This document shows positions 39,211 through 44,058 of a stretch of 44,058 bases of DNA, in pieces. Origin of the DNA: an uncultured Lachnospiraceae bacterium (GTDB taxonomy: Bacteria > Bacillota > Clostridia > Lachnospirales > Lachnospiraceae); NCBI GenBank assembly GCA_910588825.1, contig CAJURF010000025.1, positions 1-44,058 of the forward strand, in the 5' to 3' direction. The notes beneath the pieces are model-generated. The model worked only from the letters and a program-made list of their open reading frames with translations, ran no database searches and was not told the DNA's origin. Position 1 is the first letter of the stretch. Every line of letters begins with the position of its first letter. The position numbers and the translations under genes are program-made.

Positions 39211-41474
39211 GGAAACCCATTAGGAAGAAAGATGCACAGGCATTGACAGCCGGGAAGCCGGTGTATACAGACGATCTGGCGCCAAAAGACTGTCTGATCG
39301 TGAAAATTCTGCGCAGTCCCCATGCCAATGCCCGGGTTTTGGAGGTGGATAAGTCTGCCGCTGAACAGATAGAGGGTATTGAAGCCATCTACACCTGGGA
39401 AGATGTGCCTCAGGAGCGGTTTACCCTGGCAGGGCAGACTTATCCGGAACCCAGCCCCTATGACCGGCTGATTCTGGACAGGCATCTGCGGCATGTGGGG
39501 GACCCTGTGGTGATCGCGGCTGGGGATTCAGAGGCGTGTGTGGACCGTGCTCTGAAAAAAATAAAAGTAAAATATGAGGTTCTGCCGGCGGTTCTCGATT
39601 TTCACCAGGCAAAGGACAATCCGGTTCTGGTTCATCCGGAAGACAGCTGGAAGTCACTCTGTCCGGTGGGAGCTGATCAAAAGAGAAATCTATGTGCCTC
39701 AGGGGAGAGCTGTGACGGAAATGTGGACACGGTTTTGGCAGAGTGTGATGTGACAGTCCAGGGCACCTATCATGTAAAAGCTGTTCAACAAACCATGATG
39801 GAGCCGTTTTGTACGTTTTGTTACCTGGATACGTATGGACGCTTAAATGTGGTGAGTTCCACACAGATCGTGTATCATGTGCGGAGAATCCTTTCCACTG
39901 CCCTGGGAATTCCCAAGGCGGAAATCCGGGTTTCCAAGCCCAGAATCGGAGGGGGATTCGGGGCAAAACAGACCTCGGTATCAGAGATCTACCCGGCGTT
40001 TGTTACCTGGAAGACAGGGAAGCCCTCCAAAATAGTGTTTAGCCGGAAAGAAACCCAGACGGCGTCATCTCCCAGGCATGAGATGGAAGTTTCCGTAACA
40101 ATAGGAGCGGACCGGACAGGCCGTATCCGGGCCATAGATGTGTACACCCTGTCCAATACCGGGGCTTACGGGGAGCATGGTCCCACAACGGTGGGGCTGT
40201 CAGGGCATAAGTCCATCCCCCTTTACGGCTCTTTGGATGCCTATCGTTTTGTATACGATGTGGTGTATACCAACCGGATGTCTTCAGGGGCTTACCGGGG
40301 ATATGGAGCTACCCAGGGAATCTTTGCAGTGGAATCCGCAGTGAACCAGCTGGCTCAGAAACTGCATATGGACCCTGTGGAACTGCGCATGAAAAACATG
40401 GTACGGGAAGGCCAGGTGATGCCGGCTTACTATGGAGAGGAGACCAACAGCTGCGCACTGGACAGATGTCTGGTTCTGACCGCGGATATGATCGGCTGGA
40501 AAGATAAGTACCCCTGCCGGGATATGGGAAATGGAAAAGTGCGGAGTGTGGGCATCGCCATGGGTATGCAGGGGTCCTGTATTTCCCATGTGGACGTGGG
40601 CTCTGCCACGGTGAAATTAAACGAAGACGGGACGTATCTGCTGTCCATTGCCGCGGCGGATATGGGAACCGGGTGCGATACCATTCTGGCACAGATGGCG
40701 GCAGAGAGCCTCATGTGCCCAGTGGAAGATGTGGCAGTGTCCGGGGCTGATACAGACACCTCACCCTACGATACAGGTTCTTATGCATCCAGCACCACAT
40801 ACATTACGGGAAAGGCAGTACAGCGCGCGTGTGTCAGCCTTGTGCACAGGATTCGGAAACAGGCGGCCAGGATGCTGGAATGCAGAACAAATGAACTGAA
40901 GTTTGATGGGAGCAGAGCAGTGAATCAAAACAATGGCAGGACAGTTACCCTGGAGCAGATCGGCCTGGCCTCCATGTGTGACAGCAATCATGCCCTTCAG
41001 GTGACGAAAAGCCACAGTTCCCCGGTTTCGCCGCCTCCCTTTATGGCAGGGGCTGTGGAGATCGAGCTGGATAAAGAGAATGGACATGTGGAGATTCTGG
41101 ACTATGCGGCAGTGGTGGACTGCGGAACGGTGATCAATCCCAACCTGGCCAGGGTACAGACCGAGGGTGGTCTGGCCCAGGGTATCGGGATGACATTATA
41201 TGAGGACATTCAATATAACAGCAAAGGAAAACTGCGGAACAATTCACTGATGCAGTATAAGATCCCTTCCCGTCTGGATATGGGAAAACTGCGGGTGGAT
41301 TTTCAGAGCAGCTATGAGCCCACAGGGCCTTTCGGAGCTAAATCCATCGGGGAGGTGGTAATTAACACCCCGGCTCCCGCCATCGCCCATGCCATTGCCA
41401 ATGCCACTGGGCTGTGGTTTCATGAATTGCCCATTACCAGCGAGAAAATTGCCATGGGGCTTTTGGAAAAATGA
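39198..41474 (+). CDS. Xanthine dehydrogenase family, molybdopterin-binding subunit
   Basis: A 758-residue catalytic subunit (CoxL/XdhA type). Recognisable are the N-terminal Ald_Xan_dh_C part (AGKPVYTDDL), the cofactor-contact region IGGGFGAKQT, SGAYRGYGATQG and the C-terminal GPFGAKSIGEVVINTP, where E719 is the catalytic glutamate. It hydroxylates a carbon next to nitrogen or an aldehyde carbon, using water and a molybdenum cofactor. The substrate-pocket residues cannot be matched confidently to xanthine, hypoxanthine, nicotinate or CO, so only the family is called. AGGGGAGGTG precedes the ATG. The four genes from 37910 to 42097 overlap by 4, 13 and 4 bases and must form one operon. Confidence 0.92.
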   Translation: MRSVGKPIRKKDAQALTAGKPVYTDDLAPKDCLIVKILRSPHANARVLEVDKSAAEQIEGIEAIYTWEDVPQERFTLAGQTYPEPSPYDRLILDRHLRHVGDPVVIAAGDSEACVDRALKKIKVKYEVLPAVLDFHQAKDNPVLVHPEDSWKSLCPVGADQKRNLCASGESCDGNVDTVLAECDVTVQGTYHVKAVQQTMMEPFCTFCYLDTYGRLNVVSSTQIVYHVRRILSTALGIPKAEIRVSKPRIGGGFGAKQTSVSEIYPAFVTWKTGKPSKIVFSRKETQTASSPRHEMEVSVTIGADRTGRIRAIDVYTLSNTGAYGEHGPTTVGLSGHKSIPLYGSLDAYRFVYDVVYTNRMSSGAYRGYGATQGIFAVESAVNQLAQKLHMDPVELRMKNMVREGQVMPAYYGEETNSCALDRCLVLTADMIGWKDKYPCRDMGNGKVRSVGIAMGMQGSCISHVDVGSATVKLNEDGTYLLSIAAADMGTGCDTILAQMAAESLMCPVEDVAVSGADTDTSPYDTGSYASSTTYITGKAVQRACVSLVHRIRKQAARMLECRTNELKFDGSRAVNQNNGRTVTLEQIGLASMCDSNHALQVTKSHSSPVSPPPFMAGAVEIELDKENGHVEILDYAAVVDCGTVINPNLARVQTEGGLAQGIGMTLYEDIQYNSKGKLRNNSLMQYKIPSRLDMGKLRVDFQSSYEPTGPFGAKSIGEVVINTPAPAIAHAIANATGLWFHELPITSEKIAMGLLEK

Positions 41475-42097
41475 GAATAAGTCTGATCTATCTGGCGGCT
41501 GGCAACAGCCGCCGGTTTGGCACAAATAAGCTGTTATATCCATGGGAAGGGAAACCTTTGTACCGGCATCTGCTGGACAGGCTGGTAAACATCTGTATAC
41601 GGCATCCTAAATGGGAAATTCTTGTAGTCACCCAGTATCCTCAGATTGCCTGGCAGGTACGTGAGATGGCTCCTGCCTTAAATGGCCGCATCCAGGCAGT
41701 CCTGTCCCAGGACAGCCCCAAGGGGGCATCCTATTCCATCCGGGCAGGCCTTGCGGCAGCAGCAGGTTCCCAGGCGTGCGGGTGCTTTGTGGCAGACCAG
41801 CCTTACCTGGCGGAGCAGACGGCAGAGAACTTTCTTGCCACCATGGAGAAAAGCCAGGCAGAGCTTGGATGTGTGGTCTGCAGAGGAGAAAGAGGAAATC
41901 CCGCTTGGTTCTCCAGGAAATATTTTCCGGCTCTGGAAAGACTGGAAGGGGATCAGGGGGGCCGGAAAGTTTTGGAGAGATATCTGGATAGGGTCATGTT
42001 TTTTGAGGTATTAAAGGAACAGGAATTGATGGATCTGGACCGGCCTTGCCAGATTGGACACAAAGTGGGGGCAGGGGAGCACCGCGTGGGGTGCTGA
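41471..42097 (+). CDS. MobA/MocA-like molybdenum cofactor nucleotidyltransferase
   Basis: A 208-residue NTP-transferase (NTP_transf_3). The nucleotide-binding loop is LAAGNSRRFGTNKLL (8-22), and the metal-site DQPYL and RGNPAWFSRKYF match MocA/MobA. Such enzymes add CMP or GMP to molybdopterin; hydroxylases of the xanthine dehydrogenase family normally need the cytosine form, so a MocA role for the neighbouring enzyme is likely (inference). It overlaps the large subunit stop by 4 bases (ATGA). Confidence 0.88.
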   Translation: MRISLIYLAAGNSRRFGTNKLLYPWEGKPLYRHLLDRLVNICIRHPKWEILVVTQYPQIAWQVREMAPALNGRIQAVLSQDSPKGASYSIRAGLAAAAGSQACGCFVADQPYLAEQTAENFLATMEKSQAELGCVVCRGERGNPAWFSRKYFPALERLEGDQGGRKVLERYLDRVMFFEVLKEQELMDLDRPCQIGHKVGAGEHRVGC

Positions 42098-42101
42098 GAC
42101 A

Positions 42102-42124
42102 GATTCAGAGGGTTCCTCTGAATC
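42102..42124. terminator. Hairpin between convergent genes
   Basis: GATTCAGAGG (42102-42111) and CCTCTGAATC (42115-42124) form a perfect 10-bp stem with a 3-base loop, between the plus-strand nucleotidyltransferase (stop at 42097) and the minus-strand ATPase (stop at 42133). T-runs are weak on both sides; probable two-way terminator. Confidence 0.65.
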
Positions 42125-42132
42125 CATCAGGT

Positions 42133-43446
42133 TTATCCTTTCTCACAGACGGACCAGAGAGCAGAGACTGCATACAACGGCAGATTGATCAGATGCTCCT
42201 GTTCCCGATAGTCTGACATGGATGTGCGGATGCCAAAAGGCAGATGATTGGCGTTTACAAAGTTTTTCAGGCTCTTGGCATTCAGGTTTTCTTCTGCCTT
42301 TACTTCAACGGGAATAATCATTCCCTTGTGCTGCAGGACAAAGTCAACCTCTCCGGAAGATGATTCTGCTGACCAATAATAGGGAATGGCTGAAAGTTCT
42401 GAGATTATCTGCTGGCACACATATTGTTCGGTCAAAGCTCCCTTAAATTCGGTAAAAATGTCATTACCATTCAGTAGTGTTCTGGCATCCAGATCCGCAG
42501 CGGCAGCCAGAAGGCCCACATCAGCCAGGTATAATTTGAATGCGTTGAGATCCTGATAGGCTTTCAGTGGGACAGAACCCTTCTTTATTCTGCCGGTTTT
42601 GTGGCATAGTCCGCAGTCCAGCAGCCATTGAATGGCCAGTTCGAAGTCTTTGGCCCGGGCGCCTGACCGCAGAGCGCTGTAGATAAATTTCTTATTTTCT
42701 TTCGTCAGCTGAGAAGGAATACCATCCCACACCATCCGGATGCGGGGGATGATTTCCCGGGGCGCGTGTTTGGAAAAGTCCTGTTCATAGTCTGAAAGCA
42801 ATCTGAGATGTACCCGCCGCACATCTTTCAGACTATGGTCTTTGGCGTATGTGGAGACTGCTTCCGGCATACCGCCCACATAATAATAATTTTTCAACAA
42901 GTCGATAAATCGGTCTTTAAAAGCCGTAATCATTTCAAAATCGTTGTTCTGCAGAAGTCTGTACAAAGCCTCATTTCCGACAGCACATAAAAATTCAGTG
43001 AAGGACAGGGGATACAGATGCAGACTGTCCACTTTTCCCACTGGGAAAGAGGTGCCTTCGTGCATGGCAATCCCCAGCAGTGAGCCTGCCGCCAGGATAT
43101 AATATACATGGCGTTCATCCTCTGCAAAATATTTCAGGGTCTGCAGTGCTTCCGGAACTTCCTGGATTTCATCCAGGATAATCAGCGTATTTTCAGGTGT
43201 AATCTCCACATCACTTTCAATAGCCAGTCCCTGCAGAATCCGGTCTATATGGAGATCATTTGCAAATAATTGCCGCATCCGCTGGTTACGGTCAAAATTA
43301 ATGTAGGCACATTTTTCAAAAGAATTTCTGCCGAATTCTTTCATAAGCCACGTTTTACCAACTTGTCTTGCCCCGCGTATAATCAGCGGGAGCCGGTCAG
43401 GGCTGGCTTTCCATTCTTCCAGTCTGTTCATTGCAAACCGTTTCAT
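42133..43446 (-). CDS. AAA_14/DUF4143 family ATPase
   Basis: A 437-residue protein. The AAA_14 domain has Walker A RGARQVGKTW (24-33) and Walker B TLIILDEIQEVPEAL; LAAGSLLG follows as a sensor-like strand. The C-terminal DUF4143 domain includes YWSAESSSGEVDFVLQHKG and VPVEVKAEEN-like strands resembling a nuclease-fold core (DFVL...EVK). I start at the ATG at 43446 (AAAGGTG upstream) rather than 43464. These ATPases are common, multicopy genes in gut Firmicutes and Bacteroidetes with no proven function. It has its own promoter. Confidence 0.88.
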   Translation of the reverse strand: MKRFAMNRLEEWKASPDRLPLIIRGARQVGKTWLMKEFGRNSFEKCAYINFDRNQRMRQLFANDLHIDRILQGLAIESDVEITPENTLIILDEIQEVPEALQTLKYFAEDERHVYYILAAGSLLGIAMHEGTSFPVGKVDSLHLYPLSFTEFLCAVGNEALYRLLQNNDFEMITAFKDRFIDLLKNYYYVGGMPEAVSTYAKDHSLKDVRRVHLRLLSDYEQDFSKHAPREIIPRIRMVWDGIPSQLTKENKKFIYSALRSGARAKDFELAIQWLLDCGLCHKTGRIKKGSVPLKAYQDLNAFKLYLADVGLLAAAADLDARTLLNGNDIFTEFKGALTEQYVCQQIISELSAIPYYWSAESSSGEVDFVLQHKGMIIPVEVKAEENLNAKSLKNFVNANHLPFGIRTSMSDYREQEHLINLPLYAVSALWSVCEKG

Positions 43447-43574
43447 TTTATCCACACCTTTCATTGAGAACTGCAGCCCGCTATGCGCCCTTCATCTGGC
43501 ACAAATCTCCCATCAAGGGTGACTCACATCTGACAAAAAGCATTTTTAGGACACACTCTAATCTGCTATCTGTT

Positions 43575-43603
43575 ATTATATTTCCCGTGCCGCATAAAGT
43601 CAA
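43575..43603 (-). promoter_or_regulatory. Promoter of the AAA_14/DUF4143 gene
   Basis: On the minus strand: TTGACT (-35, 43603-43598), 17-bp spacer, perfect TATAAT (-10, 43580-43575), about 130 bases before the ATG at 43446. Confidence 0.75.
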
Positions 43604-43626
43604 TCGAGAAAATGTATAGATTGATC

Positions 43627-43679
43627 AGAATCTCCGCTTGGAAAATGTGTTAATCATACAAAATCTCAGCGGAGAATCT
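43627..43679. repeat. Inverted repeat after the AraC fragment
   Basis: AGAATCTCCGCT (43627-43638) and AGCGGAGAATCT (43668-43679) match at 11 of 12 positions around a 29-base spacer. It lies 17 bases past the stop of the truncated AraC gene and upstream of the ATPase promoter. No T-run follows, so it is a weak terminator or a regulator site. Confidence 0.6.
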
Positions 43680-43695
43680 ATCAAACATCCATAAC

Positions 43696-44004
43696 TCAGT
43701 GGGTGATTTCTGTAGAATTCAGCTGAATACGCAGCTGGTGTGGCGTAATCTTATATTTTTTCCGGAATGCGGCAATATACGAGGAGGAATCTGCAAATCC
43801 CACGTGCTCGGCAATATATTCGATGGAATGGGTAGTACTGGTCAGATACTGCCTTGAGGTGTGGAGTCTGGTGTGGATAATATACTGGTGGGGTGAGTAG
43901 CCGGTTTCTTTTTTGAACAGGGAACAGAAACGGGAAATGCTCAGATTAGCCTTGCGGGCCAGATGTTCCAGAGTCAGGTTTTCCGGATAGTGCAGATTAA
44001 TATC
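43696..44004 (-). pseudogene. Truncated AraC-family regulator (C-terminal DNA-binding domain only)
   Basis: The last 102 codons of an AraC protein: two helix-turn-helix motifs (LEHLARKANLSISRFCSLFK and IEYIAEHVGFADSSSYIAAF), ending with LRIQLNSTEITH and a TGA at 43698-43696. Going upstream the frame meets a TGA at 44007-44005 just before DINLHYPENLTLEHL, where the N-terminal sensing domain should continue. The 51-54 bases beyond do not look like AraC coding sequence in any frame. The gene is therefore cut at about 44005, by a mobile-element insertion, a rearrangement or an assembly join. Confidence 0.8.
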
Positions 44005-44058
44005 TCAAACTTCCCACATCAAAAATGGGATTCGCACCTTGAAAAATCAATACTTTAG
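44005..44058. other. Non-coding junction sequence at the right edge, possible mobile-element end
   Basis: The last 54 bases interrupt the AraC frame and hold a short hairpin (TCCCACAT ... ATGGGA) followed by AT-rich sequence ending TCAATACTTTAG. They may be one end of an insertion sequence or intron that continues outside the window, but no transposase or defined terminal repeat can be shown from so little. Confidence 0.3.

Noticed and set aside
39198..41474. Carbon monoxide dehydrogenase (CoxL)
   Set aside because: The typical aerobic CoxL active-site loop was not seen, and the context is anaerobic; only the broader hydroxylase family is supported.
44024..44044. Minus-strand GTGCGA considered as the 5' end of a group II intron
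   Set aside because: The orientation would place the intron body where the AraC coding sequence continues, and no intron domain structure is visible; five or six bases are too little.

Overview
The window looks like chromosome of an anaerobic, spore-forming, low-to-middle GC Firmicute, most probably a Lachnospiraceae (Clostridia). The evidence is a SipL-type SPOCS/LysM spore-coat protein, strong AGGAGG-type ribosome binding sites, TTGACA/TATAAT promoters with 17-bp spacers, C_GCAxxG_C_C and CobW/DUF1980-type proteins, and corrinoid-dependent methyltransferase genes. No rRNA, tRNA or CRISPR array was seen.

Layout. 1-2.0 kb (minus strand): an AraC regulator followed by a broken chimera of a LacI DNA-binding domain and a sugar-binding protein. 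2.2-7.8 kb (plus): an AlbA_2/Schlafen-type ATP-binding regulator, a YigZ protein, then a response regulator - ABC ATPase - permease - histidine kinase set of the peptide-antibiotic sensing and detoxification type. 7.9-18.6 kb (minus): a PlsC acyltransferase with its own promoter, then a large corrinoid methyltransferase locus. In transcription order the locus is corrinoid protein 2 - HutC-type GntR regulator - terminator; then promoter/operator - pterin methyltransferase - corrinoid protein 1 - M55 metallopeptidase - non-pyrrolysine MttB homologue - MFS transporter - OpuC-type ABC transporter (permease, binding lipoprotein, ATPase) - DUF1638 protein. I read it as a system that imports a methylated (probably quaternary) amine and moves its methyl groups to tetrahydrofolate. 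The M55 peptidase and the MFS carrier are unusual partners and may point to a conjugated or peptide-like substrate.

18.8-36.1 kb (plus): a RelB/RelE-like toxin-antitoxin pair, a PrcB-like lipoprotein, SipL, a redox-type cysteine protein, glycogen branching enzyme, a small conserved protein, two adjacent CobW-type GTPases (one with a histidine-rich metal-binding tract, one fused to a DUF1980-like domain), then pth-mfd-foldase lipoprotein-3D-domain protein, a C39-like cell-wall peptidase, a MATE exporter and RidA. 36.3-42.1 kb (plus): a DUF1703-type ATPase/nuclease-like protein directly upstream of a three-subunit xanthine-dehydrogenase-family molybdenum hydroxylase and a MobA/MocA-like nucleotidyltransferase that presumably matures its cofactor. 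42.1-44.1 kb (minus): an AAA_14/DUF4143 ATPase and a 5'-truncated AraC gene that loses its frame 54 bases before the window end.

The strongest candidate for an undescribed system is the 8.8-18.6 kb methyltransferase locus. All functional calls come from reading motifs and gene order; no database search was possible.
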